Positions 9,370 to 18,745 of a stretch of 29,091 bases of DNA are shown here, one piece after another (position 1 is the first letter of the stretch; each line of letters opens with the position of its first letter). Where the stretch lies: positions 1 through 29,091 of the forward strand of contig DF237800.1 of assembly GCA_000708835.1 (NCBI GenBank), given 5' to 3'. The translations under genes and the position numbers were made by a program. Below the pieces are notes generated by a model. It had not been told where the DNA came from. It was given only the letters and a program-made list of their open reading frames with translations, and ran no database searches. Source of the DNA: Klebsormidium nitens (Eukaryota > Streptophyta > Klebsormidiophyceae > Klebsormidiales > Klebsormidiaceae).

Positions 9370-9839
9370 GCAAGACCCGTGCAGGCTATTCAAAAGTACG
9401 GAAACAGTATTGCTCCAGCAGTTTCTTGGTCGGGCGTCAGAGCCTTGACGAACTAATCTCCGATCCTCACGACAAATTTGGCAAGACGCTCATCAATGCC
9501 CGACATTCATTGCAAGCATCGTTAGTACAGTCCTTCCATGCAAGTCTTCCAATGCAGGCCTGGTTCGATGATCACCGATTTAACGGTCAACAAACGAGAG
9601 GGAAAGCTACGCTCGAGAGCGGCCTCTGTTTGACAGCATACACGGAAATCTGCGTGAGGGATCGCGGCCCTCAGCACATGAATCTTTTCGTCCTGGCCAT
9701 TGTACTTGATATTCAGCACGTGGCAACTCGAAGTGATCATACGGTTAACCTGACCAGTCGGGCCGCTTTCAGCCTAGCTTCTCAAGCATGATGGCTTGCT
9801 AGTCAAGTCGGCCGCAGTCAGCGCGACATAATGTGCGTC
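9370..9839 (+). repeat. Module E, copy 2
   Basis: AAGACCCGTGCAGGCTAT, TCGGGCGTCAGAGCC, ACGCTCATCAATGCCCGACATTC, GGCCTCTGTTTGACAGC and CGGCCCTCAGCACATGAATC.TTTTCGTCCTGGCC, in the same order as copy 1. A 121-residue frame spans 9426-9791 but matches no family I know and is not kept open in the paralogue. Confidence 0.65.
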
Positions 9840-9965
9840 AGTGGGGAGCAAAGCCTTGACAACAAGCTCCCATCCAGGTCGAAAACGCCCGAGATGAGGA
9901 ACACGGCATTTGGGCACGGAGTGAACAACTCTTGGGCTTTGTAAAAGCGGAGTGTCCTGCAAGGG
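9840..9965 (+). repeat. Module F, copy 1
   Basis: ATGAGGAACACGGCATTTGGGCACGGAGTGAACAACTCTTGGGC aligns with the GAGGGAA.ACAGATTTGGGC.C.GA..GAACAACTC block at 14518, 19283, 22240 (partial) and 26415 (partial). The module ends here and single-copy sequence begins. Confidence 0.55.
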
Positions 9966-11499
9966 ACGATCCGTTCCTGCGTTAGACGAAGATTCCAGGG
10001 CAGATCAGGGGTAGAACCGATTCTCTCAAACGACGGCGAAGGAGATCAGGCTTGCCGGGGCTTTTTGGCCAGACGTAGGCCACACAGACATTTCGAACGG
10101 TCGTTCCTCTGAGTATTTCATGATCATGCCACTCGGAAACGTGCCAGTAAGATATGTGGATGAAAGGGATGCTGCAAAGAAAGGCGTAACAAGTGGAAGC
10201 GTCGAAAAAGGAGTGCCGCCCAATACAAGAAAGCGGCGCGCGCGGCGTGGCAAGGGATGCTGGACGCGCGCGCAGTAGGGCACACGCCCGCAGCTTACTC
10301 TCGTCAGCGCGCGTGTATGGCGCAGGACCTAGGAAACATCCTTAATGTTATTCAGGCCTGCGGCTCAGGATTAAGAATAGCCTGATCAGCCTTCTTGTAT
10401 CCTGTATTCGCATGCTCACTTCAATCGAATAATCTTCCCATCTTTCTCGAGTATAGAGGTCGCTCGATGTTGTTGATTAAGTTTGCATGCGAGTAGCCGA
10501 GATGGGCAATAATTGAAGTACTGGAGGACATCAGCTGCTCTTATTTCCTGTTGGCATCAACGAGATTCACCCTCAGCTTGAGAACGAGTTCTCAATCTTA
10601 CGTGTCTCATCACAGCCACCCGGGATTTTGACGTCAGAAAAAGGACGTTGTAAAACATGGGAAGCAGCCCAGCGCCCAATTTAGAACGCTCACAAGATAT
10701 TTCCGTCGCACAATTCGTTCCGAGTGCAGTAGCATAGATCTCGCAAAACTTCTACCAAACCTATCCCCGAACGTAAAGAAGAGCTGATCGAGTTGTCCAG
10801 ATTAAGATTACCGTCCATTAGCCCAGACTTCACTTCCGCTAGTCCAGTGGTTCGGGCGCACACGAGTCCGCCTCTTTTTCAACACTTTACAAAGTACGGG
10901 GGCGCTCCTGAAGGTCTCCTCAGACACCATGAGACCAGGACTTGTGGCTTGCAACGCCCATTGCACACAGCAAAAGGGTTTTGGCAGGTTGCTGGTCGCT
11001 CCGTCCAAAAATTACATCCAGCGATCTGTCAAGCTCACCGGGGTTGCGAAACGGGTCGAGTCGTAACGGGCTCGGTTCGAGATCTTACAACAAGAGTGAC
11101 CCTGTTGAAAAACAACATCAGGTGGGCGCCTCGTCAAAGCCAAGTCATCTAACCTACAAGCTCTACAAGCTCGTTTTCGTATGACACATTATAGAGAATT
11201 GCGAATCCACTTTCGACTCGCTATGTTAGCACTGTTTTGCAGGCACACGCGCGTTACTCGCTGACATATTTAACCAATAGATGGAAGCTTTGAAACCAAA
11301 AAATCTCAGTAAAATCGTCCAGAGTAGCGCGAAGTACAGCATAGCATGCGACGAGAAGCGCCACGTCTCTGAACGCCGTAGCAAAACTTGGTAAACTGAA
11401 CAGCAACGAGGCATACGTGCTTCACATGACATAAGCTCGAAACGGGCTGGACTTTGTGATACAAGCCCTCAGAATGCTTTGAATCACTGTGTGTTCTTA
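9966..11499. other. Single-copy island inside the repeat array
   Basis: About 1.5 kb with none of the recurring landmarks (no GGCGTCAGAGC, TCATAGCC or A/C/D blocks). It contains the small open frame at 10015-10278, CG-alternating runs near 10234-10245 and 10265-10272, and several frames of 66-124 residues without recognisable domains. It lies between module F and an A module, where other cassettes have G-T-H or R-T-S, so it could be an insertion or diverged modules. No transposon ends were seen. Confidence 0.45.
10015..10278 (+). CDS. Possible coding fragment, unknown
   Basis: An 87-codon stretch is open from the stop at 10012-10014 to a TAG at 10276-10278; the first ATG is at 10120 and would give 52 residues. 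The reading has a mixed, protein-like composition, with an Asp/His/Ser/Tyr-containing middle and a very basic tail (RKRRARRGKG). I recognise no family. The opposite strand is also open over 10026-10283. A window of this size is expected to contain chance frames of this length. If real, it would be an exon or a degraded remnant. Confidence 0.12.
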   Translation, partial: NRFSQTTAKEIRLAGAFWPDVGHTDISNGRSSEYFMIMPLGNVPVRYVDERDAAKKGVTSGSVEKGVPPNTRKRRARRGKGCWTRAQ

Positions 11500-11889
11500 C
11501 CAAGGCTTTTCCGGCGTTTGCGCCCCCCAAAGAATCAACGTCGAAAGCGCCTCTCAGATGACCACGTGGCACCAACGAAGCGATTGACCGAGACACTAAC
11601 GGTTTGTCAAGCCTGGTTACCAATCCCAGTACGCCCAGCACGGGCTTCAGACTGTGGGACACGTTTTCTGAGCTGGCCACTCAACTAAGCCCAGAGCCAC
11701 ACCACATCATAGCCGATTATATCGGAACGAACCAGGTACTTGAGTCACCAGGACGAGGAAAACGGTCTTACACGAAAAAACAGTGGTTTCGGAAAATATG
11801 AGTAGAAGAACCGCAACCCGTGCTCTAAGGTGAACACCTTTGACCTTTTTTGAGGGCCACGTCCACGTCGTGCCCCACTTATTGGGTGC
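11500..11889 (+). repeat. Module A, copy 4
   Basis: CAGATGACCACGTGGCACC with CCACGTGG at 11562-11569, CAGTACGCC, CTGG/CCAG arms, AAGCCCAGAGC, ACATCATAGCCGAT and TGAGTCACCAGGA. The middle is more diverged than in copies 1 and 3. About 140 bases of unassigned linker follow. Confidence 0.65.
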
Positions 11890-12245
11890 AACTCGAGAGC
11901 GAGTAAAGACGCGAAGAGCCGATAATATGCCGCAAAGAAAGACTGATTGGCAAGAGAAGAGGGAGGATCGGATGAGAACGAGTTGATGGGATAGTATCGA
12001 CCTAGGGAATTAGGCATCACATGCTAAAGCACCGCTTGTCATACTAGCCACTGGCTCTTGTTCTGTGAATCAAAACCTTCTGAACCAAAGTTGTTTATCC
12101 TTCTGACCAGATTGTTTGAAAAACGTGGCGTCAGAGCCGACGACAATCAGGACCTGGGCACCATACCCCAAAGAACGACTTGTCATAGCCACGCATGAAT
12201 GTCGACCTTATGAAAGCTTCCGGAAAAGAAGAGGAGGAGTTTGCC
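11890..12245 (+). repeat. B block 4: leader plus two monomers
   Basis: Purine-rich leader (GAAGAGGGAGGATCGGATGAG) followed by end motifs at 12039 (TCATACTAGCC, with an insertion) and 12183, spacing about 140. Contains ACGTGGCGTCAGAGCC. Two monomers are missing relative to the tetramer; the last one has the type-4 follow-on into module C. Confidence 0.7.
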
Positions 12246-12539
12246 GCTGCAAACACCATTGTGCACCAGAAGGGCTGGAGCCTTCACGACCGGCCTGATC
12301 GATCGAAAGCAGATGTGGCTCTCTCCCCTGACAACGTGGAGCAAAGATTATAATCCGACAGGGCGCCTTGGATATGAACTAGGGCCGAACCGGATGTTCA
12401 TGTTGTATGCGAACCGGCCTTGATCGTCCGCCACTTTTCCGGAGCGAGAGCTTAAAGTCGGCCCGGTCTGGCTCCTATGGAAAGAAGACGCACCCTGTGA
12501 ACAGTCCTGATTTCAGTATCGTTTTTGGGCTCTCAGGTG
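12246..12539 (+). repeat. Module C, copy 4, with extension
   Basis: TTGTGCACCAGAAGGGCTGGAGCC. GGGCTGG (12272-12278) pairs with CCGGCCT (12290-12296) with two G-U pairs. CCCTGACAACGTGGAGCA follows and recurs at 14028. The remaining 200 bases are weakly similar to the start of module D. Confidence 0.62.
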
Positions 12540-12785
12540 ACGGTTCGAAATGTTGCTAGCGCTTTGGACTGCTTGATGCGGACCCTTGAAAAGTGAATGA
12601 TAAGAAAAAGCAAAGGTTGAACCTACTGGTTTCACAAAGCTCGCGCTATATCAAGCGCCGGCATCATAATGTGCATCTTTAGAAAGAGATGCTCTCGAAC
12701 CTGAACCGGGGCCCACAGGCAGGTTCTTGAAAACTCAATAACGCAGGCTTTGCGACGCGAGCGGTACCGCCCAGCTTCAAAAAGT
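12540..12785 (+). repeat. Module D, copy 4 (degenerate)
   Basis: GCTTGATGCGGACC, CACAAAGCTCGCGCT, GCGCCGGCATCATAATG and TACCGCCCAGCTTCAAAAAGTCA parallel the order CTTGATCGGGGCTG, AGCTCGCGCT, GGCGCCATCATG and GCCCAGCTTTGAAG of copies 1-3. Confidence 0.5.
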
Positions 12786-13294
12786 CATGCCTTGTCAACA
12801 AAAAGCGGATAAGTCGACCTGCAAACTGCGGCTCACAGGGCGGCTTCCATTTGTGCGCCTCGTCCTTCCCAGCTCATGGAGGTATTGGCCAGTACTGGGC
12901 ACTGCCTTTGCCTTCTTTAAACTCCAAAAGATAGTCAAATCGCGAGGGACCAGAAGTTTTAAACCTTACCTAACAACTGCTTTAGGAAAAGCATACGAGC
13001 CTGCTGTTTAAACTTTATCGCTGAGCAACAACTTGGTTTTCTTCAAAAATCGTTGCTTCACATTGCTTCACGTTGCTTCCTTTTATATGGGGTTGCTAAA
13101 TCACCAAACGCTTTGAAACCATCACCTTCGACTGGTCCAGATCGGTTCCATCTGGAGCGCAGATGTATAGCAATATAGCCAGGAGTCAAAAGGATTTGAC
13201 TTGTCAAACTGAAAACACAACTTAACACCAGATACAGGAGAAACTGCAAGGAATGTAAGGTTCTGAGACAGTGCAAAATGCAACGACGTGCCCC
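12786..13294. other. Single-copy island
   Basis: No recurring module was found. Contains a 10-bp unit repeated three times (13051-13080) and an exact 7-bp inverted repeat, TCCAGAT/ATCTGGA (13136-13142, 13150-13156). Frames of 72-74 residues carry no recognised motif. Confidence 0.4.
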
Positions 13295-13940
13295 AAGCTA
13301 TAGGAGAGAAATTGCAGCGAGAGCGGGTGGCGAGCTCTACATGAGACTCGATTGAAACAAAGAAGGAAGAACGAGCGAGGGAAGAGCGATGGACCAGAAC
13401 AAGCGGACTATTTTGAAGGAATGGCGTCAGAGCTTCAACAGCTCAAGTGAGGCTTATACCCAAAAGCACCGTTTGTCATAGCCAATTGTTGACGTGATTG
13501 ATCAAAGGGTCCGAATCGCGAAGGAAGCGGAATTATCAGATTGTGCGGACTGCAGAGCCTTGTCCGGAAGAATGGTGCTCATTTTCCAAAGGACCGTTTG
13601 TCATAGCCAGTCCGGTTCGCATGAAAAGCCCGAGATCAGTAACAAATAAAATGTCCGACTCTAAGCAGACCGCGCTGCTAAACAGCGTCAAAGCACTTTC
13701 CAGGATCGAGGACTGGCATGGGGTCATACCCCAAAGCACGGATTGTCGTAGCCACGTGTTCACGTTACTGAAAAGCGTCCGGAACGGAAGAAGACCGAAT
13801 TTTGAGCAGATTGTCTTGATGAACGGCGTCAGAGCCAACTACTGTCAGCAGCGCCGTTTGGGACTCATCCCCGAGAAACGGCTTCTCATAGCCACTTGTT
13901 CTGTGATCCAAAAGCTTCCGAACTGAAGCAAAAGACGACG
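13295..13940 (+). repeat. B block 5: leader plus four monomers
   Basis: Leader 13310-13430 is purine-rich and ends in GAATGGCGTCAGAGC. No module A precedes it. End motifs at 13476, 13601, 13746 and 13886 (spacing 125, 145, 140). The type-2/3 boundary (AAAGCACTTTCCAGGATCGAG) matches B3 (AAAGCAACTTTCAACCGAG), and the third monomer has the CACGGATTGTCGTAGCCACG form seen at 5630. Confidence 0.78.
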
Positions 13941-14269
13941 GCCAACTGTGCATCTCTGCAGGTTTGTGCACCATATGCGTAAAGCTAAAGCACAAGGCGG
14001 ACCTGTTCGTTTTCTGGCGTGAGCTTTACCCTGACAACGGAGAGCAGAAAGTGGCTTTCTTTGGAGACGGTTATCGCCTTCAGGCTGACCGTTCAGCTTA
14101 CATCTCTCCTTGCTCGGGGCTGGTATAATGTCGATCTCTCCGGGGTAAGAGAAAGGGCTGGAAGCAATCTCGTCGTTTACAGCGGGCGATTAGCACAGCA
14201 ATTTATTTCACGACTCGATCAGATTACCGACTTGGGTTTCAAGGAAACAGAGAAAGCTGAACATGCAGC
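13941..14269 (+). repeat. Module C, copy 5, with D-like remnant
   Basis: TCTGCAGGTTTGTGCACC, GCACAAGGCGG, then GAGCTTTACCCTGACAACGGAGAGCA as at 12310, and CCTTGCTCGGGGCTGGTA, the core of module D. The C stem is not preserved. Confidence 0.52.
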
Positions 14270-14489
14270 GCGGACTCTGTGTTGCAGTATGAGACTCATC
14301 CGCTACGTGAGGCATTCTTCCTCAGCGCGTGCATCTACTCGTCCTGGCCCGCGTACTACATTTGCAGCTCAGAGAGACATGTGTATAAGGCCTGATTCCC
14401 CGTTCGACTTTTAAGCAAGGATTGCAAGACGTGCTTGGCTGTTGGACATGATTCGCGCGCGCAGATAAAATCGCGGAACGAAGTGGGGA
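14270..14489 (+). repeat. Module E, copy 3 (3' part)
   Basis: TTCCTCAGCGCGTGCATCTACTCGTCCTGGCCCGCGTACTACATTTGCAGC, then AGGCCTGATTCCCCGTTCGACTT (compare 6923) and GATTGCAAGACGTGCTTGGCTGTTGG (compare 22106). Confidence 0.62.
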
Positions 14490-14640
14490 GCCGCTCTGAT
14501 GTGGAATCCACCCGCAAGAGGGAAGACAGATTTTGGGCACAGATTGAAGAATTCAATGGCCGCACCGTGACAGCTGAATGAAACACAGTACATTGACTTG
14601 CAGGCCATCTGCAATTGAAAAGCAGCCCTTTTATTTCCTT
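14490..14640 (+). repeat. Module F, copy 2
   Basis: CCCGCAAGAGGGAAGACAGATTTTGGGCACAGATTGAAGAATTC, then the exact palindrome TTGCAG-GCCAT-CTGCAA at 14598-14614, which is identical at 19358-19374. Confidence 0.68.
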
Positions 14641-15227
14641 CGGACCGAAGGAGGGTCCCATCAACGGCTTTGGTACCCTGGAGAGCAAGCCCGTGATTCA
14701 AAGACGCCGCGCGAAGTTTCAAAACATGATGACAGAAAGATGGTGGGACGCGTCCGAATCGGTGACAAAAAGGGAAAAAAAAAGCATGAAAATTGCTTTC
14801 TGGAGATTGGTGTTTATGGGCGTTCTAAGTGGCGTGCATCAGGCTCGCCTGTGCGCGCTCGTGGCTCAGAACGTCGCACGATACACCGAGCCCTGGGGCC
14901 ATTCGTACCCCATACTAGTTCGCTTCACCCGGCAGCTTCGTCTGCCGGATCTTCCTTGCCAACAGGCTTTGACAACAAAAGGCTGGTCATGGAAGGGATC
15001 GTACGCGTGGAAAGTAAGTCCAGATTGGAAATCGCCAACCGCAGGCGGTCCACCGGGCACTTGACCGCTGACACTGCCATGCCGTCTTCTTTGCAACACC
15101 GCGGCGCGGGGAGCGGCCGCGGGCCGCGCGGCGCCATGCTCACAACCGCAGGGCCCACGCGCGCCCCACGCTTCCGGCCGAAGCCGACTCCGCCAGGCGC
15201 TGGCCAGGCTAGCTCATAACTCGACAG
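14641..15227 (+). repeat. Module G, copy 1
   Basis: Aligns with 19396-20220: TACCCTGGAG, GTGATTC.AAGACGCC.CGC.AAG.TTCAAAACATGA, GGCGTTCTAAGTGGCGTGCAT, CGTGCTCGTGGCT-like, CCCCATACTAGTTCGCTTCACC, GGCAGCTT.GTCTGCCG, CAGTCCACCGGG-like, and a GC-rich tail ending in CCGAAGCC...CGCCAGGCGCTGGCCAG. A 213-residue frame covers it, but the two copies differ by frameshifting indels, so I do not call a gene. Confidence 0.72.
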
Positions 15228-15565
15228 GACAAGAGCGAATGGGCGTCACCCAGAATGGAATCTGTTGCTTATCAAAGAGCTGATCTGGTGCACGGACAGA
15301 GCGACGAGGTTTCAGCCCGGTTTCAGTGGTTGACTGACCGTTAGAAGATGCAATCAACGTTATGAGAAAGGAGCGCCGTTGTTGTCAACTGAAATGGTCC
15401 TATGTACCAAATGGCATCAGGTATCCTGCAATGTCCGCATACTCTCGGCCGGGCAGGAGAGAAGCGCGGAAGCTCATCAGAGCCGCCCTTCTATCACTGT
15501 GAGAATCACAGTACGGTGTGATAAATATAACGTGGTGGCAATCTGATCATAAATTGATGAACCGC
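15228..15565 (+). repeat. Module T, copy 3 (long form)
   Basis: Begins with GAGCGAATGGGCGTCACCCAGAATGGA, then AGAGCTGAT, GGAGCGCCGTTGTTGTCAA, TACCAAATGGCATCAGG, CTCTC (15442-15446) / GAGAG (15457-15461) around CCGGGCA, and CATCAGAGCCGCC. Collinear with copy 4. Carries a private 7-bp inverted repeat, ACTGTGA-GAA-TCACAGT, at 15496-15512. Confidence 0.72.
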
Positions 15566-15612
15566 AGAAGGACGCGACTTATGCAAAGCTTATGAGGAGG
15601 GCTTGCATCTGT
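15566..15612 (+). repeat. Module H, copy 1, 5' part
   Basis: GACGCGACTTATGCAAAGCTTATGAGGAGGGCTTGCATCTG aligns with GACGGATGCGAAGCATATGAGAAAGGATTGCATTTG at 20621-20657. The rest of H resumes at 16386 after a segment missing from the other copy. Confidence 0.55.
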
Positions 15613-16385
15613 TTACGGTCGGGCTCTTGTGCTTCAGTGGCCTCACGAAACGTCTGTCAAACTACTCTCAATCCATGATTAGATCTGGTCAAACTAAGCT
15701 TTACCAAGGAATTTCATTCTCTGTTGAGAAGTGGCTGTACGATTCCGTCGAACTAGGTCAAGCAAGCAAACGAAAGAGCAGGAGCTTAATGGATTATTGT
15801 GGACCCAGACAGCGGTTCCTAATCCGTTCACATAAATCAAGGAAGTTTTCCTCGGAATTCTTTGCACTCAGATTTTTGCTTGGGGACTAGGTGCACCCAG
15901 ACTTTCCTTTGGAATCTCGTCGCACAGTCAGACCTGTCGAGTGATCCTCTCTAGGTTTCCTTGTTAATGCTTTTTGTGTCTGGTGAAAATGGACGTAATG
16001 CAGAAGTTGCCACAAACTGCTGGTCACTCTCCTAATGGCATCGAGCCTTCCGCTTTTGCTGAGGACGATTCTGACGACAGTAACGATTGCGCTCATCACA
16101 GCCACCAGAACTTTAGTTGATGTCGCAAGTCTAGGCTTCTCTTGGAGATCAGCCCAGCGCCTGTATTGAGGATGTGAAAGCGGTGCCAGACCAGTTCCAA
16201 TTCGCGATCCAATTCCATCCTTGCTTGACGAACATCTGCAAGGAATTTTATCAAACCTTTGCCGCAAGCAATTATAGGAATTGAAGTACCCAATGGCCTG
16301 CACTTAGAAATTCTTTTGCACCTCTTACGCGAGGGCTGGATTCGGCCCGTGATGCAGACTCCATTGAACTTCACGTGTTTGATAT
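15613..16385. other. About 770-bp segment absent from the paralogous copy
   Basis: In the copy at 20.6 kb the H module runs straight from TTGCATTTG to CACACCGCTGGCCTTC. Here the two halves are separated by about 770 bases of sequence found nowhere else in the window. It holds several protein-like short frames: 15988-16119 on + (43 residues, acidic run EDDSDDSND) and the fragment at 16241-16372. No transposon ends or target duplication were recognised by eye. Confidence 0.5.
16241..16372 (+). pseudogene. Weak uS8-like ribosomal protein fragment
   Basis: The frame from 16259 reads GIEVPNGLHLEILLHLLREG, followed by WIRPV. This resembles the N-terminal pattern of ribosomal protein uS8 (small subunit, bacterial or organellar), where a Val-Pro is followed by a helix and then EG-aromatic-Ile. 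An adjacent frame just upstream reads ILSNLCRKQ, which could be the preceding helix if a frameshift lies between, but the distance to Val-Pro is several residues short of the usual spacing. The glycine-rich C-terminal signature of uS8 is not visible, and repeat sequence resumes at 16386. The opposite strand also has a 92-residue frame (16096-16374). It could be chance. Confidence 0.15.
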
Positions 16386-16479
16386 TCTCAGCTCGACACC
16401 GCTGGCCTTCGTATGGACCGCTACGACGTCAAGCATTTTGTTTGTGTTGGGGAATAATTAAGGTGCCCTTCTTGGCGTT
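16386..16479 (+). repeat. Module H, copy 1, 3' part
   Basis: CGACACCGCTGGCCTTCGTATGG, ACGTCAAGCATTTTGTTTGTGTTGGGG and GTGCCCTTCTTGGCGT align with 20662-20749. The long inverted repeat of copy 2 is not preserved here. Confidence 0.6.
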
Positions 16480-16849
16480 TCGAACCCGCACAAAGGGCAA
16501 CAAACGCCGAACAGATGACCACCTGGCATGGTCGAGGGGATCGACGACTTGCTTCTATGAGAGTTGAGTAAGTCTCAAGGCAATAGACAGCTCAAAATTC
16601 TCAATAGACTTCTGGGCCAGATTTGATCACGAAGCCCAGTTTTAGCATCATAGCCGGCTTTTTAACGCGAGCTTGACTCATCAGGTCGACAAGACATCTA
16701 CACCTGCTCCAGAAGAAACACAAACGATCTGATATAGGCACCTATGTTGCTCCGTCGTGTATAAGCTATCACCTGAATCGGTTGAAGAAACTAGGACGTC
16801 TGAGATTATAGTCAGAGCGGCCCAAGGATCCTGTATGAGCAGTAGAGAA
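16480..16849 (+). repeat. Module A, copy 5, with linker
   Basis: GAACCCGCACAAAGGGCAACAAACGCCGAACAGATGACCACCTGGCATGG; the palindrome is CCACCTGG (16519-16526), one base off the G-box, as in copy 6. Then ATCGACGACTTGCTTCTATGAGAGT, a CTGGGC/GCCCAG stem (6 bp) and TAGCATCATAGCCGG. The linker has GCTCCGTCGTG at 16749. Confidence 0.72.
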
Positions 16850-17435
16850 TCCGTAAACTGTAGCAGAGGAAGACCAGTGGACGGAGTAAGAGCAAGCAAA
16901 TGAGCACATCATGGCGAGTGAAAGGCGTCAAGAGGGACACGCGTGCAAATACTGGGGCTGATACCTCGAAGCACAGCTTCGTTATCGCCAAACTCTGACA
17001 AAATTCAACGGCGTGAAAGCCGACTCCGGTAATCCAGAATGTGTCAACGAAATGGCCAAAGCATCGAATTGAGGGACAAGGCCCATACTCTGAAGCAATC
17101 TCGTCAAAGCCACTCGTTCAAGCAATTTAAAAGATTCCGAATAGGATGAGAACGATTCTAGACAGTTCGAATAGAACGGCGTCAGAATTTCTCCTAAAAC
17201 ACGAGGATTGGTGCCTAACCCCGAAGCATCGCTTGTCATAGCCTTTCGATCAAGCAGTTCACTAGTTTCCAAAGCAGAAGAACGACTCGATTCTAGACCA
17301 TGGTGACTGTACGGCGTCAGAGCTTTTCTCAACCTAGAAGGTTGGGGCTTACATCCCAAAGTACCGCTTATCATAGCCACTCCGAGTCGATCGCGACATT
17401 TGGATATTAAAGAGTCATACGATGAGAAAAGGGTC
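16850..17435 (+). repeat. B block 6: leader plus four monomers
   Basis: Leader with AGAGGAAGACCAGTGGACGGAG, then end motifs at 16982 (TTATCGCC), 17104 (TCAAAGCC), 17236 and 17371 (spacing 122, 132, 135). Monomers 1, 2 and 4 match the three monomers of B7. TTGGGG..TCCCAA at 17342-17359 keeps a 6-bp stem with one G-U. Confidence 0.76.
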
Positions 17436-17528
17436 TCTTCGTGCAATTTAAAGTATGCCCATAAAGCTGGAGCCTCCGCGATCGGCTTGATCTGGGCAAA
17501 AAGACGCCAGATCAACCGAGAATTCATG
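17436..17528 (+). repeat. Module C, copy 6 (runs into gap)
   Basis: CGTGCAATTTAAAGTATGCCC, then AAGCTGG (17464-17470) / TCGGCTT (17482-17488), a 7-bp stem with two G-U pairs around AGCCTCCGCGA, then GATCTGGGC. The assembly gap starts at 17529. Confidence 0.66.
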
Positions 17529-18317
17529 NNNNNNNNNNNNNNNNNNNNNNNNNNNNNNNNNNNNNNNNNNNNNNNNNNNNNNNNNNNNNNNNNNNNNNNN
17601 NNNNNNNNNNNNNNNNNNNNNNNNNNNNNNNNNNNNNNNNNNNNNNNNNNNNNNNNNNNNNNNNNNNNNNNNNNNNNNNNNNNNNNNNNNNNNNNNNNNN
17701 NNNNNNNNNNNNNNNNNNNNNNNNNNNNNNNNNNNNNNNNNNNNNNNNNNNNNNNNNNNNNNNNNNNNNNNNNNNNNNNNNNNNNNNNNNNNNNNNNNNN
17801 NNNNNNNNNNNNNNNNNNNNNNNNNNNNNNNNNNNNNNNNNNNNNNNNNNNNNNNNNNNNNNNNNNNNNNNNNNNNNNNNNNNNNNNNNNNNNNNNNNNN
17901 NNNNNNNNNNNNNNNNNNNNNNNNNNNNNNNNNNNNNNNNNNNNNNNNNNNNNNNNNNNNNNNNNNNNNNNNNNNNNNNNNNNNNNNNNNNNNNNNNNNN
18001 NNNNNNNNNNNNNNNNNNNNNNNNNNNNNNNNNNNNNNNNNNNNNNNNNNNNNNNNNNNNNNNNNNNNNNNNNNNNNNNNNNNNNNNNNNNNNNNNNNNN
18101 NNNNNNNNNNNNNNNNNNNNNNNNNNNNNNNNNNNNNNNNNNNNNNNNNNNNNNNNNNNNNNNNNNNNNNNNNNNNNNNNNNNNNNNNNNNNNNNNNNNN
18201 NNNNNNNNNNNNNNNNNNNNNNNNNNNNNNNNNNNNNNNNNNNNNNNNNNNNNNNNNNNNNNNNNNNNNNNNNNNNNNNNNNNNNNNNNNNNNNNNNNNN
18301 NNNNNNNNNNNNNNNNN
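17529..18317. other. Assembly gap (N run)
   Basis: 789 N bases between module C copy 6 and a partial module E. In the parallel arrangement at 21.6 kb only about 85 bases lie between the C stem and the first shared E landmark (GAGGAAACG). Any frame drawn across the gap is meaningless. Confidence 0.98.
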
Positions 18318-18745
18318 CTTGTGTGGTCAAGCATCGGAGCCAAAGTTGGCGAGATTCCCCTTTATTCTGCAGAGGAAACGAAAACGCTCATCGATACCTG
18401 ACGCTTACGGCAAGCACGATAGCATTAGTCTATTCTTGTGTGTCTGGATCGATTGTCAAAAAAATTACACAAACGAAAGGAGAATTTAATTCTAAGTGGC
18501 CTCTGCGCGATCGCATTCAATAGCTTCATTTGAGGGTTGTCGCTCAGCGTGTGCATGGACTCGTCCTGGCCTTGAAACAACGGCAGCACGCAAAGACGTC
18601 ATGATCAGGATAGCATTCTTGGATCATCGAATGTGAGCCACCATTACACGGCATGCTTGGCTCTTGAACTCGATTATGCGACTGGACTTAAATTTACGAA
18701 GAGTGTCTGCGCCCGATACCCTAAAAACCAAAGTCGTGATCAGGG
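18318..18745 (+). repeat. Module E, copy 4
   Basis: GAGGAAACGAAAACGCTCATCGATACCTGACGCTTAC, AGCATTAGTCTATTCTTGTG, GGCCTCTGCGCGATCGCATTC, GTCGCTCAGCGTGTGCATGGACTCGTCCTGGCC, CGGCATGCTTGGCTCTTGAACT and GCGCCCGATACCCTAAAAACC are collinear with 21730-22180. Confidence 0.7.

Noticed and set aside
14578-15219. 213-residue frame in module G, with a similar frame at 19358-19783 (both read AFWR..MG.LSGVH)
   Set aside because: The two copies stay in a common frame for only about 30 codons, then a one-base indel (GCTCAG against GCTTCAG) shifts them; substitutions do not favour third positions, and the tail is GC-rich low complexity.
16982-18401. Long frames spanning the N gap (up to 453 residues)
   Set aside because: Their length comes from unread N bases; the flanking residues are B-monomer and E-module sequence.
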